Shown here: piece by piece, positions 24,278-32,616 of the stretch
Numbering within the stretch: the stretch's first letter is position 1
Layout: each line of letters starts with the position of its first letter
DNA from: JACVRW01 sp963808775
GTDB taxonomy: Bacteria > Actinomycetota > Thermoleophilia > Solirubrobacterales > Thermoleophilaceae
Direction: 5' to 3'
Length of the DNA stretch: 64,000 nucleotides
Assembly (NCBI GenBank): GCA_963808775.1
Contig: CAWEGR010000005.1
Span: forward strand, 186,001 to 250,000
Translations under genes and position numbers: made by a program
The notes under the pieces: generated by a model
Told to the model about the DNA's origin: nothing
The model's database searches: none
Seen by the model: the letters and a program-made list of their open reading frames with translations, nothing else

Positions 24278-24383
24278 ACTGAAAACCCCCTACCGGTTTG
24301 GGGCAAGGTAGCACCCGAACGGCGCGGGGCGCAAGCGCTGCGTACGGTCTGAACGCAGAGCCGGACGGGTAGCGTTCCGGAAT

Positions 24384-24599
24384 ATGAGCGATCTCGCACC
24401 CCGGTCGGGCGGTCCCCCCTCTAGGCGCAACCGCGAGCAGCGGGCGTACCGGCTCGTGGTCGCGGGAGGCGGCGCCGGCGCGGTCGCCGTGGTCGGCGCC
24501 GTGCTCGCGATCGTCGGCGTGATCGGCTGGGCGATCCCGATTCTCGCCGTGATCGTGGCGGTGATCTGCGCGTTCCTGTTCCGGCGCGCCGTGAGCTGA
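24384..24599 (+). CDS. Small membrane protein of unknown function
   Basis: This 71-residue frame begins MSDLAPRSGGPPSRRNREQR, a basic soluble head. It then has two strongly hydrophobic segments (LVVAGGGAGAVAVVGAVLAI and AIPILAVIVAVICAFLFRRA) that would form a two-helix hairpin in the membrane. It lies eight bases before the azlC gene, on the same strand, so it probably shares its transcript. No family was recognised. Confidence 0.55.
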   Translation: MSDLAPRSGGPPSRRNREQRAYRLVVAGGGAGAVAVVGAVLAIVGVIGWAIPILAVIVAVICAFLFRRAVS

Positions 24600-24607
24600 T
24601 CCGCGCC

Positions 24608-25309
24608 TTGCCGCAGGCGTTCCGAGACGGGTTCCGGGCCGCCGTCCCCTTCGCGACGGCGGGCGGCCTCGTGGGCGTCTCGTTCGGGGTGGTCGCCGTC
24701 GATGCCGGCCTCTCGACCGTCGCGACGATCGCCATGTCGATCCTGATGTTCGCCGGATCGGCGCAGTTCGCCATGATCGCCATCTTCGGTGCGGGCGGGT
24801 CGATCGGCGCCGCGCTCGTGGCGGGGGGCCTGATGAACTCGCGCTTCCTGCCGATGGGCGCGGCCTTCGCGCCGTCCCTGCCCGGCGGGCCGCTGAAGCG
24901 CGCCCTCCAGGGCCAGGCCGTGGTCGACGCCTCCTGGGCCCTCGCCGCGCGCGAGGACGGCAGCTTCAACCGCTGGCTCCTGTTCGGCGCGACGTCGCTC
25001 CAGTACATGACGTGGCAGCTCGGGACGATCCTCGGGGCCCTGGGCGGCGACGTTCTCGGCGACCCCCGCGACCTCGGGCTCGACGCGATCTATCCGGCGT
25101 TCTTCGTGGCCCTCCTGATCAACGAGGTCAAGAGCCGCCGCGCCCTCGGGGTGGCCCTGCTCGGAGGCGTGATCGCGCTCGCGCTCGTGCCCGTCGCGCC
25201 GGCCGGGATCCCCGTGCTCGTGGCGAGCCTCGCCGCGCTGGTCGGGCTGTCGCGCTCCGCGCAGGCGGCGGTCCTGGAGGCGCAGGAGGCGGAGGGGGCC
25301 GCGCGGTGA
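24608..25309 (+). CDS. azlC: AzlC-family branched-chain amino acid exporter, large subunit
   Basis: This 233-residue polytopic protein is the large component of an AzlCD-type exporter of branched-chain amino acids. The N-terminal FRDGFRAAVPFATAGGLVGV, the conserved SILMFAGSAQFAMIAIFGAG and LVAGGLMNSRFLPMGAAF segments and a LQGQAVVDASWALA stretch are typical. A TTG start at 24608 gives the standard N-terminus. The stop overlaps the azlD start (GTGA), indicating coupled synthesis. Product direction is from family knowledge. Confidence 0.88.
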   Translation: MPQAFRDGFRAAVPFATAGGLVGVSFGVVAVDAGLSTVATIAMSILMFAGSAQFAMIAIFGAGGSIGAALVAGGLMNSRFLPMGAAFAPSLPGGPLKRALQGQAVVDASWALAAREDGSFNRWLLFGATSLQYMTWQLGTILGALGGDVLGDPRDLGLDAIYPAFFVALLINEVKSRRALGVALLGGVIALALVPVAPAGIPVLVASLAALVGLSRSAQAAVLEAQEAEGAAR

Positions 25310-25614
25310 GCAACACCGTCGCACTCGTCGCGGGCGGCGCGATCATCACGGCTGCGCTCAAGGCAGCCGGGCCGATCGCCCTCGGCGGGCGGGAGCTGCC
25401 GATCTGGATCACGAGCGTGATCGTCCTGCTGGCGCCGGCGCTCCTGTCCGCGCTCGTGTTCACGGCCGCGCTCGCCGACGGCGACGAGCTCGCCATCGGC
25501 GCCGACACCGCCGGAGTGGTCGCCGGCGGGCTCGTTGCGTGGCGCACCGGCTCGATCGTGTGGTGCGTGCTGGTGGCGGCCGCGCTGACCGCCGCGCTGC
25601 GGGCGGTGTCGTGA
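25306..25614 (+). CDS. azlD: AzlD-family branched-chain amino acid exporter, small subunit
   Basis: This 102-residue membrane protein with four predicted helices begins SNTVALVAGGAIITAALKAA. It contains LPIWITSVIVLLAPALLSAL, the AzlD-type proline-bearing helix. It overlaps azlC and the next peptidase gene by four bases each (GTGA junctions), placing all three in one coupled operon. It is needed with AzlC for export of amino acids such as valine and leucine. Confidence 0.86.
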   Translation: MSNTVALVAGGAIITAALKAAGPIALGGRELPIWITSVIVLLAPALLSALVFTAALADGDELAIGADTAGVVAGGLVAWRTGSIVWCVLVAAALTAALRAVS

Positions 25615-26715
25615 ACCGCGAGGACGTCGTCTCGCTGCTGAGCGCGCTGGTCGCGATCGACTCGGTCAACCCGACGCTCGAGCCGGGCGGCGCGGGGGAG
25701 GTGGAGATCGCGGCTCATGTCGCGGACTGGTCGCGGGACGCCGGGCTCGAGGTCGAGCTGCTCGAGGAGACCCCCGGGCGCCCGAGCGTGCTCGCCCGCG
25801 CTCCCGGCAGCGGCGGCGGACGCCGGCTCGTGCTCTGCGGGCACCTCGACACCGTCGGCTTCGAGGGCGTCGACGCGCCGCTCGAGCCGCGCCTCGACGG
25901 TGACCGGCTCTACGGGCGGGGCGCCTACGACATGAAGGCCGGTGTGGTGGCCGCCCTGCTCGCCTGCCGCGAGGCGGCCCGGCTCGGGCTGGCCGGCGAG
26001 GTGGTGGTGGCCGCCGTGGCGGACGAGGAGCATTCGAGCATCGGCGCGCAGGAGGCGGTGCGCGTGCATGGGCGGCGCGGACGCCGCGATCGTCACGGAG
26101 CCGACCCAGATGGATGTCTGCATCGCGCACAAGGGCTTCGTCTGGGCGGAGCTCGAGGTGCGCGGGCGCGCCGCGCACGGCTCGCGCCACGACCTCGGCG
26201 TCGACGCGATCGTGAGGGCCGGGCCGCTCCTGACCGCGCTCGGCGAGCTCGACGCCTCCCTGGCGGCGGACGAGCACCCGCTGCTCGGCCGCGGCTCGGT
26301 CCACGCGTCGCTCGTGAGCGGGGGGCGCGACCTCGCGACCTATCCGGAGCGCTGCACGATCGGCCTCGAGCGCCGCACCCTGCCGGGCGAATCGCGCGAG
26401 GCGATCGAGGCGGAGCTCGGCCGGCTCGCGGAGGGCCACGACGCCGAGGCGCGCATCCTGCTCGTGCGCCCGCCGCTCGAGACCGCGGAGGACGATCCGC
26501 TCGTGGACGCGCTGTGCCGGCATGCAGGGGATCCCGCCGTGACCGGCGCGGCCTTCTGGGCCGATTCGGCCTTCTTCTCGGCCGCCGGCATCCCCACCGT
26601 GCTGTTCGGGCCGGGCGGCGAGGGCGCCCACGCGGACGTCGAGTGGGTCAGCGTCGGCGACACGCTCGCCTGCGCGGAGGCGCTCGTGGCGGTGGCGGCC
26701 GATCTCTGCTCCTGA
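25611..26715 (+). CDS. M20-family peptidase / ArgE-DapE-like deacylase (one frameshift)
   Basis: This enzyme of about 367 residues is a metal-dependent amidohydrolase cleaving an N-acyl amino acid or dipeptide. The metal ligands are visible in VLCGHLDTVG, GRGAYDMKAG, ADEEHSS and VTEPTQ, with a C-terminal GEGAHADVEWV histidine. The frame shifts at 26070-26072, where removal of one G from a GGG run joins VRVHG to GADAAIVTEPT in one frame. GTG 25611 overlaps the azlD stop by four bases. Genomic pairing with AzlCD hints at release of amino acids that are then exported, but this is inference. Confidence 0.86.
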
Positions 26716-26728
26716 GTACGCTCGTGCG

Positions 26729-27958
26729 GTGGAGCCGCCCGCGCTGCCCATTCGCCGCAACACGGTGCTGCTCGCAGCGGCGCTCGCGGCCAACTCGGCG
26801 ATGCTGCAGCTATCGGCCGCCGTGGCCTCGCTCACGCTCGTGCTCGTGCTCGACGTCGAGGGTCTGCTCGGCCTCGGCCCCGCGATCGTGCTCGGCTGCG
26901 GTGCGCTCGCGGCGCTGCCGGCCGGGCGCTCGATGGATCGCTTCGGCCGCATGCCGGTGCTCATCACGGGCTACGTCGTCGGGGCGGTCGGCTGCGGGCT
27001 CGCGGCGCTCGGGTGCGCCACCGAGCTCGCGCCCGCCGTGCTGCTCGGCCTGATCTGCGTGGGCGCGGCGAGCGGCGTGGCGCTGCTCGCGCGCACCGCG
27101 GCCGGCGACATGTACCCGCCCGAGCGGCGCGCGCGCGGGATCGCGTACGTGCTGTTCGGCGCCGTCTTCGGCGCGATCCTGGGACCGGCGGTGTTCAGCC
27201 CGCTGCTCCAGGGCAAGGAGCTCGAGGGCGACGCCCTCGCGCCGCTGTGGCTCGCGGCCGGCGGCTTCATGATCGTCGGGATCGCGCTGCTCGCCGCCGT
27301 GCGTCCCGACCCGAAGCGCATCGCCGAGCTGCTCGAGCACGACGCGGGCGCTCCGAAGCCCGCCGAGGAGAGATCGGCGCCGCTGAGCGAGATCCTCTCG
27401 CGCCGCGGAGTGATCCCGGCGCTCGTGGCCGCCCAGGCGAGCTTCGCCGTCATGGTCGGGGTGATGACCCTGACCGGCGCCGTGGTGGTCGACCACCACG
27501 GGCACGAGGGCCACGACGTGTTCCCGATCATCGGCGCGCACGTGATCGGCATGTACGGGCTCGTGATCGTGATGGGGGACCTGATCGACCGCATCGGCCG
27601 CACGCCCGCGCTGTCGGGCGGGCTGTTCCTGATGGCGGTGTCCGTGATCAGCCTGCTCTGGATCGAGAGCGTGCCGGCCACGGCCGTCGCGCTGTTCGGG
27701 CTCGGCGTCGGCTGGAACCTCTCGTTCGTGGCGGCGACCGCCGAGCTGGCCGACCTCACGCACCCCTCGGAGCGCGGCCGGTTGCTCGGCTTCAACGACC
27801 TGCTCGCCGGCGCGACGGGCGCCGGCCTCGCCCTGCTCGGCGGCGTGGCGCTCACCACGCTCGGCGTGGCGGCGCTCGCGATCGGCGCGACCGTGCTCGT
27901 GGTCTTCCCGGCGCTCTGGATCATGCGGGCCGGGCTGCCGGAGCCGGTTACCGAGTAG
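26729..27958 (+). CDS. MFS transporter
   Basis: This 409-residue, 12-helix major facilitator protein has the loop motif AGRSMDRFGRMPVLITGYVV after helix 2, matching motif A, and a second copy MGDLIDRIGRTPALSGGLFL after helix 8. Helix 1 contains NTVLLAAALAANSAMLQLSA. The loop VVVDHHGHEGHDVFP near residue 255 is histidine-rich and unusual. GTG 26729 starts 14 bases after the peptidase stop, so it is probably the last gene of the azlC operon. The substrate is unknown. Confidence 0.85.
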   Translation: MEPPALPIRRNTVLLAAALAANSAMLQLSAAVASLTLVLVLDVEGLLGLGPAIVLGCGALAALPAGRSMDRFGRMPVLITGYVVGAVGCGLAALGCATELAPAVLLGLICVGAASGVALLARTAAGDMYPPERRARGIAYVLFGAVFGAILGPAVFSPLLQGKELEGDALAPLWLAAGGFMIVGIALLAAVRPDPKRIAELLEHDAGAPKPAEERSAPLSEILSRRGVIPALVAAQASFAVMVGVMTLTGAVVVDHHGHEGHDVFPIIGAHVIGMYGLVIVMGDLIDRIGRTPALSGGLFLMAVSVISLLWIESVPATAVALFGLGVGWNLSFVAATAELADLTHPSERGRLLGFNDLLAGATGAGLALLGGVALTTLGVAALAIGATVLVVFPALWIMRAGLPEPVTE

Positions 27959-27960
27959 CG

Positions 27961-28815
27961 CTAGTACTCGTAGAAGCCGCGGCCCGTCTTGCGGCCGTGG
28001 TGGCCCGAGACCACCATCCGCTTCAGGAGCGGCGGCGGCGCGTACTCGGGCCGCTTGAACTCCTCGTAGAGCGAGTCGCAGACGGCGTAGAGCACGTCGA
28101 GCCCAATGAAGTCGCAGAGCGTCAGCGGCCCCATCGGATGCCCGGCGCCGAGGCGCATGCCGTCGTCGATGTCCTCGCGGTTCGCGAAGCCGTCCTGGTA
28201 CATGCGGACGGCCGCCATCAGGTACGGGACGAGCAGCATGTTCACGATGAAGCCCGAGCGGTCCTTCGTGCGGATCGGGTGCTTGCCGATCTGGCGGCAG
28301 AACACCTCGGCTCGCTCCACCACGTCCGGATCCGTCTCGAGCCCGACGACCACCTCGACGAGCTGCATCACGGGCACGGGGGAGAAGAAGTGGAGCCCGA
28401 GCACGCGGCCGCGGTGCCCGGTCCAGGCCGCGAGCTGCGCGATCGGGATCGACGAGGTGTTCGAGGCGAGGATCACCTCGGGGCCGAGCTGAGCGTCGAG
28501 GCGCTGGAAGACCTCGCCCTTCACCGCCGGGTCCTCGACGATCGCCTCGATGACCACGTCCGACCCCGACAGCGCTGCGGGATCCGGCGTCCAGTCGATC
28601 CGCTCGATCAGCGCTCCGGCCTCGTCCGAGCTCAGCTTGCCGCGCTCGACCGCCTTGCCGACGGACGCGTCGATGCGCGAGCGCGAGCGCTCGAGCGCGG
28701 CGCCGTCGGGCTCGTGCAACGCAACCGCCAGGCCGGCGCGCGCGGCCGACTCCGCTATGCCCGAGCCCATGAAGCCGGCGCCGACAACGCCGACGGCGCC
28801 GACCTCCCCGCTCAT
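27961..28815 (-). CDS. 3-hydroxyacyl-CoA (3-hydroxybutyryl-CoA) dehydrogenase
   Basis: This 284-residue NAD-dependent enzyme oxidises (3S)-hydroxyacyl-CoA in fatty-acid or butanoate metabolism. The Rossmann motif GVVGAGFMGSGIAESAARAG is at the N-terminus. SNTSSIPIAQLA and HFFSPVPVMQLVEVV, with the catalytic histidine, follow near residues 115-150, then KDRSGFIVNMLL. The C-terminal helical domain ends HHGRKTGRGFYEY. Length matches Hbd/PaaH. The start at 28815 overlaps the HdeD gene's stop by four bases. The gene's 3' end almost touches the convergent MFS gene. Confidence 0.93.
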   Translation of the reverse strand: MSGEVGAVGVVGAGFMGSGIAESAARAGLAVALHEPDGAALERSRSRIDASVGKAVERGKLSSDEAGALIERIDWTPDPAALSGSDVVIEAIVEDPAVKGEVFQRLDAQLGPEVILASNTSSIPIAQLAAWTGHRGRVLGLHFFSPVPVMQLVEVVVGLETDPDVVERAEVFCRQIGKHPIRTKDRSGFIVNMLLVPYLMAAVRMYQDGFANREDIDDGMRLGAGHPMGPLTLCDFIGLDVLYAVCDSLYEEFKRPEYAPPPLLKRMVVSGHHGRKTGRGFYEY

Positions 28816-29405
28816 ACGAGCGACTGCAGCTTGCGGACCTGGAACGCCTTGATGACGTCGCCGACGCCGTGCATCAGCGCCCAGATACCCGCGAACACCA
28901 GCAGCACGTACTGCTTCTCGATGAAGAACTGACCGCCGGTCCAGAACGCGAGGATGATCATCAGGATCCCGGAGATCAGGCCGAGCCACCAGAGCTCGTT
29001 CTCCGGGCGGTCCACAAACGCCTGGATCGTCCAGAACACGCCCACGAGCAGGAACAGGAAGCCGAGGATGTCGGCCATCGCGGCGAAGGTGTTCTCAGGG
29101 CTGATCAGGCAGATCACGCCCGCGATCAGGAACAGGACGCCGAAGATCACCCAGAGCCACCTGAAGGCCGGCGCGATCGCCGCGATGGCGAACTGCTGGA
29201 AGCCGCTCAGCAGGAACATCAGCCCGATCAGGACGCCGACGGTCGTGATCGACGCGTCGTCGAACTGAAGGATTACCAGCGCGATCAGGATCCAGGCCAC
29301 TCCGGCCACGAGCCAGAGCCACCACATCCGGCCGAGCGCGGCGCCCGCCTCCCTCACGGCCGGATCGAGTGTTGACGCGTCCTGTGCGAGGTCCTCTCCA
29401 TTCAT
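28812..29405 (-). CDS. HdeD-family (DUF308) membrane protein
   Basis: This 197-residue protein has about six hydrophobic helices arranged as paired repeats (MWWLWLVAGVAWILIALVIL, then VGVLIGLMFLLSGFQQFAIA and so on), typical of HdeD-like proteins. In enterobacteria these are linked with acid tolerance; the role in actinobacteria is unknown. It is translationally coupled to the downstream hydroxyacyl-CoA dehydrogenase by an ATGA overlap, although no functional link is obvious. It is divergent from the secreted protein gene at 29448. Confidence 0.87.
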   Translation of the reverse strand: MNGEDLAQDASTLDPAVREAGAALGRMWWLWLVAGVAWILIALVILQFDDASITTVGVLIGLMFLLSGFQQFAIAAIAPAFRWLWVIFGVLFLIAGVICLISPENTFAAMADILGFLFLLVGVFWTIQAFVDRPENELWWLGLISGILMIILAFWTGGQFFIEKQYVLLVFAGIWALMHGVGDVIKAFQVRKLQSLV

Positions 29406-29447
29406 GTGATCAGCGTAATTCCCGCGGCGGACGCAGGTTGGCCGGAT

Positions 29448-30719
29448 ATGAGCGCACGGATCAGGTCACTCGCTGGGATGAGCGCGATCGTGGGGGCGGT
29501 GGGCGCGCTCGGCGCGGTGACCCCGGCCGCTGCAGCCGAGCCGGAGTTCACCTCCGGACTCGGCTGCGCGGCCCCGTGCATCGACCAGGCGCTGCTCGAT
29601 CCGGGCGCCTACTCGGTCGGCCTCCGGGTTCGCACCGGCGTGCCGGCCCGCATCGTTGCCTCGGTTGCCCGGCGGGAGAACCCCGGTGACGGGGGCCTCG
29701 TGCACCAGGTCTATCTCGACTCGAAGTCGAGCCTGTTCCGCACGCAGCGCTGGTTCACGCGGCTGAAGAACCTCGAGCCCGACAAGCTCTACGAGTTCAC
29801 GATCAAGGCGACCGATGAGCAGGGGCGCAGCTACCGGCGCCAGACGACCTTCCGCACCGACGACCTCGAGACGATCGGCGACGACGGCCCGGGTTCGTTC
29901 GACTCCGGCGCCGGCTGCTCGGCCCAGTGCATCCGCACGGCGCAGGCGTCGGTCGGCGGGCGCGACGCCGAGGTGACCGTGCACACGAACGTGCCGGCGC
30001 GGATCAACATCAGCGCCGACCGGCGTCCGCCCTCGCAGACCAGCCTCGGCCCGATGTTCGCCGGCCAGCCGGAGGCGAGGATCGACAGCGGCGAGATGCG
30101 CACGAGCTTCACCGGGATGCTCGACGGCCTCCAGCCCGACTCGCGCTACAACGTGATCGTCCGGGCGATCGACGCGAACGGGCGCGTGTCCACGCGCGAG
30201 GGGACGCTCGACACGGACGCGCGCCACGCGAAGGTGGTCTTCGATCGCATCAAGGTCACCGCCGACTCGGACAAGGGCAGGAATCGCGGCGAGATCCGGT
30301 TCCGCGTCGCGCTCAACGGCGACGCCCAGCGCCAGCTGTACCGCGGCGAGGACAAGATCAAGTCAGGCAAGACGGTTCATCTGCCGAACGGCGGCGAAGC
30401 GACTTTCGACGACGTCTCGCGCGGCATGCTGATCCAGGTGCAGGGAATCGAGCGCGACTACAAGGGTTGCTGGGGCTGGCAGTTCGACGCGCGCGGCGAC
30501 GGTCTGCTCGACCCCCTGCAGGGCAGCGGCAAGTGGGACTGCAACCGCTGGACCTGGTCGATCGCGCAGGGATTCTTCGACCTCGACGCCCCACCCGCCC
30601 CGGACCCGGGCCTACCCGGTGGCTACGGCGGCGGCGGGACGATCAACTTCAGCCTGCCGGTGGAGCGCTCGTATCTGCGCTTCCAGGTGGACGGTCATGT
30701 GGACGTCTGGTACGGCTGA
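29448..30719 (+). CDS. Secreted two-repeat protein of unknown function
   Basis: This 423-residue exported protein has a basic N-terminus and hydrophobic core, with a likely signal peptidase site in PAAAAEPEF. Two tandem fibronectin-III-like repeats of about 110-125 residues follow. Each opens with a matching cysteine pair, SGLGCAAPCIDQALLDPG and SGAGCSAQCIRTAQASVG, and each ends with a YEF/YNV strand plus DxxGR turn. A C-terminal region of about 150 residues contains IERDYKGCWGWQFDARGDG and KWDCNRWTW, suggesting another disulphide. ATG 29448 is chosen; ATG 29478 is possible. Its 3' end overlaps the convergent desaturase gene by 71 bases. No enzyme motif was recognised. Confidence 0.75.
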   Translation: MSARIRSLAGMSAIVGAVGALGAVTPAAAAEPEFTSGLGCAAPCIDQALLDPGAYSVGLRVRTGVPARIVASVARRENPGDGGLVHQVYLDSKSSLFRTQRWFTRLKNLEPDKLYEFTIKATDEQGRSYRRQTTFRTDDLETIGDDGPGSFDSGAGCSAQCIRTAQASVGGRDAEVTVHTNVPARINISADRRPPSQTSLGPMFAGQPEARIDSGEMRTSFTGMLDGLQPDSRYNVIVRAIDANGRVSTREGTLDTDARHAKVVFDRIKVTADSDKGRNRGEIRFRVALNGDAQRQLYRGEDKIKSGKTVHLPNGGEATFDDVSRGMLIQVQGIERDYKGCWGWQFDARGDGLLDPLQGSGKWDCNRWTWSIAQGFFDLDAPPAPDPGLPGGYGGGGTINFSLPVERSYLRFQVDGHVDVWYG

Positions 30720-31638
30720 TCCTCTCGGGCGGGACCCGCACCACGTCCCGCGCGAGCCCCAGCTTCTCGAGCGTGAGGATCACGAGCCATGAGGGGTCGA
30801 AGGCCCAGCGCGAGAGGCCGTGCGAGGCGGACGTCGGGAAGGCGTGATGGTTGTTGTGCCACGACTCCCCAAACGAGAAGGGCACGAGCCAGAGCAGGTT
30901 GCGCGAGTGGTCGTCCGTGTCGAAGCGGCGACTGCCGAAGAAATGGCACAGCGAGTTGATGCTGTAGGTCACGTGATGGACCACGAGCATTCGCACCAGG
31001 CCGCCCCATAGAAGCCCCGTGAGGGCGGCCGTGAGCGTCCCGCCGAACAGATAGCCGAGCCCGAAGGACACCGCGAGCCCGCCGAGTGCCCAGACGAGGA
31101 ACGTGCGGTCCACGAACGAGATCACGGGATCCCTCACGAGATCGGGCGCGTAGCGCTTGCGCGCCCCGCGCTGCGTGTGGATGAAGAGCCAGCCCATGTG
31201 CGCGTGGATCAGGCCCTTGAAGGCGCCGCGCCAGCCGCCCTCGTGCCCCACGTGCGGGCTGTGCGGGTCACCCTCGCGGTCGGCGAACGTGTGGTGCTTG
31301 CGGTGGTCCGCCACCCATGAGATCACCGGTCCCTCGATCGCCGCGGACCCGAGGATGCCGAAGGTCATGCGCATCGTCTTGCCCGTCTTGAACGCGCGAT
31401 GGGTCAGGTAGCGGTGGAAGCCGACCGTCACGCCGAGCCCCGTCAGCAGGTACATCACGACGAACACGAAGATGTCGCTCGGGTGCAGCAGGTCGTTCCA
31501 GAGCTGCCAACCGACGATGCCGAGACCGATGAACGGGAGGACCGAGATCGTCCCCGTCGCGATCCTGTCCACCGTCTCGTTCTTGACGGGTTCGATGTCG
31601 TCCGGCGTCAGGACCGGCGCGGCTTCAGTGACCGACAT
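30649..31638 (-). CDS. Acyl-CoA / fatty-acid desaturase (delta-9 type)
   Basis: This 329-residue di-iron membrane desaturase introduces a double bond in a saturated fatty acyl chain. The three histidine boxes are intact: HRYLTH near residue 75, HRKHH near 112, and HNNHH near 250. Hydrophobic pairs of helices flank them. NSLCHFFGSRRFDTDDHSRN precedes the third box as in stearoyl-CoA desaturases. The C-terminus is longer and Pro/Arg-rich where it overlaps the opposite gene. The start overlaps the end of the LysR gene by 14 bases, so LysR and desaturase may share a transcript. Confidence 0.93.
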   Translation of the reverse strand: MSVTEAAPVLTPDDIEPVKNETVDRIATGTISVLPFIGLGIVGWQLWNDLLHPSDIFVFVVMYLLTGLGVTVGFHRYLTHRAFKTGKTMRMTFGILGSAAIEGPVISWVADHRKHHTFADREGDPHSPHVGHEGGWRGAFKGLIHAHMGWLFIHTQRGARKRYAPDLVRDPVISFVDRTFLVWALGGLAVSFGLGYLFGGTLTAALTGLLWGGLVRMLVVHHVTYSINSLCHFFGSRRFDTDDHSRNLLWLVPFSFGESWHNNHHAFPTSASHGLSRWAFDPSWLVILTLEKLGLARDVVRVPPERISRTRRPHDRPPGSADTSAPPAG

Positions 31639-32551
31639 TGGCGACTGAGCCTATACGCGCGGCCGCCGCGCGTGCGGCCGCGACGAGCGAGGCCACGCCA
31701 GGGTGGCCGCCGCCGCCCGACCGCACGGCGATGCCGATGCGCCGCCTGAGGGGCTCGCCGGCCGGCGGTCGCAGCGCAACGCCGGGCGGCGCGGCGTCGT
31801 AGGCGAGCCCGGGGACGAGCGCCACGCCCTGGCCCGCGGCCACGAGCGCGAGCACCACCCGGAAATCGTTCGTGCGCGCGGCGATGCGCGGCTCGAAGCC
31901 CGCCGCGCGGCAGGAGGTGAGCACAACGCGATGGCAGGCGGTGTCGAGGTAGCCGGCCACCCAGCGCTCGTCCGCGAGCGTGCCGAGCTCGACTGCGCGC
32001 GTGCTCGCGGCGGGGTGGTCCTCGGGAAGCGCGATCAGGAGGTCGTCCTCCATCAGCGGGGTCAGCTCGATGCCCGGGTCCTCGGGGTGCGGGCTGAAGT
32101 CGTACTCGTGCAGCAGCGCCACGTCCACGTCGCCCAGCTTGAGCGCCGGGCGCGCCTCCTCGGGCTCGAGCTCGTCGAGCACGACCTCGGCGTCGGGGTG
32201 CGCCTCCGCGAAGGCCGCCATCGCCGCCGGGGCGAGCGTGGCGGCGGCGGTCGGGAACGCCGCCAGGCGGATCGTCCCCTGCACCCGGGCCTCTCCCGCC
32301 GCCAGCTCGGCCTCGGCCGCCTCGAGCTCGGCGAGCACGGCCTCCGTGCGCAGCACGAGCCGCTCGGCTGCGTCCGTCAGCCGCACGCTGCGGCCGTCGC
32401 GCTCGAGCAGGGCGGCGCCGGTCTCGCGCTCGAGCGTGAGCAGCTGCTGAGACACCGCGGACGGTGTGTAGCCGAGGGCGTCGGCGGTCGCGGCGATCGT
32501 GCCGCGCGCGGCGACCTCGCGCAGCGTGCGCAGGCGGCGGACGTCGAGCAT
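31625..32551 (-). CDS. LysR-family transcriptional regulator
   Basis: This 308-residue regulator has an N-terminal winged helix-turn-helix (MLDVRRLRTLREVAARGTIA, then YTPSAVSQQLLTLERETGAA). A C-terminal substrate-binding domain (QGTIRLAAFPTAAATLAPAA, GQGVALVPGLAY) follows. It is divergent from an EamA-type exporter gene, the classic LysR arrangement, and the shared intergenic region holds a clear dyad. It probably activates the exporter in response to an amino acid or metabolite, as for LysE/RhtA-like pairs; the ligand is unknown. Confidence 0.92.
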   Translation of the reverse strand: MLDVRRLRTLREVAARGTIAATADALGYTPSAVSQQLLTLERETGAALLERDGRSVRLTDAAERLVLRTEAVLAELEAAEAELAAGEARVQGTIRLAAFPTAAATLAPAAMAAFAEAHPDAEVVLDELEPEEARPALKLGDVDVALLHEYDFSPHPEDPGIELTPLMEDDLLIALPEDHPAASTRAVELGTLADERWVAGYLDTACHRVVLTSCRAAGFEPRIAARTNDFRVVLALVAAGQGVALVPGLAYDAAPPGVALRPPAGEPLRRRIGIAVRSGGGGHPGVASLVAAARAAAARIGSVANVGH

Positions 32552-32563
32552 CGAAAGCACAGC

Positions 32564-32588
32564 TTACGCCAACCGCAAGGAATCGTAA
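32564..32588. promoter_or_regulatory. Putative LysR-type operator
   Basis: The 65-base gap between the divergent LysR and EamA genes contains the dyad TTACG-N15-CGTAA (arms at 32564-32568 and 32584-32588). This fits the interrupted inverted repeat recognised by LysR-type regulators. Its position just upstream of the LysR start agrees with autoregulation and activation of the exporter. Confidence 0.55.
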
Positions 32589-32616
32589 ATTGACCTGATG
32601 CCGTGCGGCTGGGACC

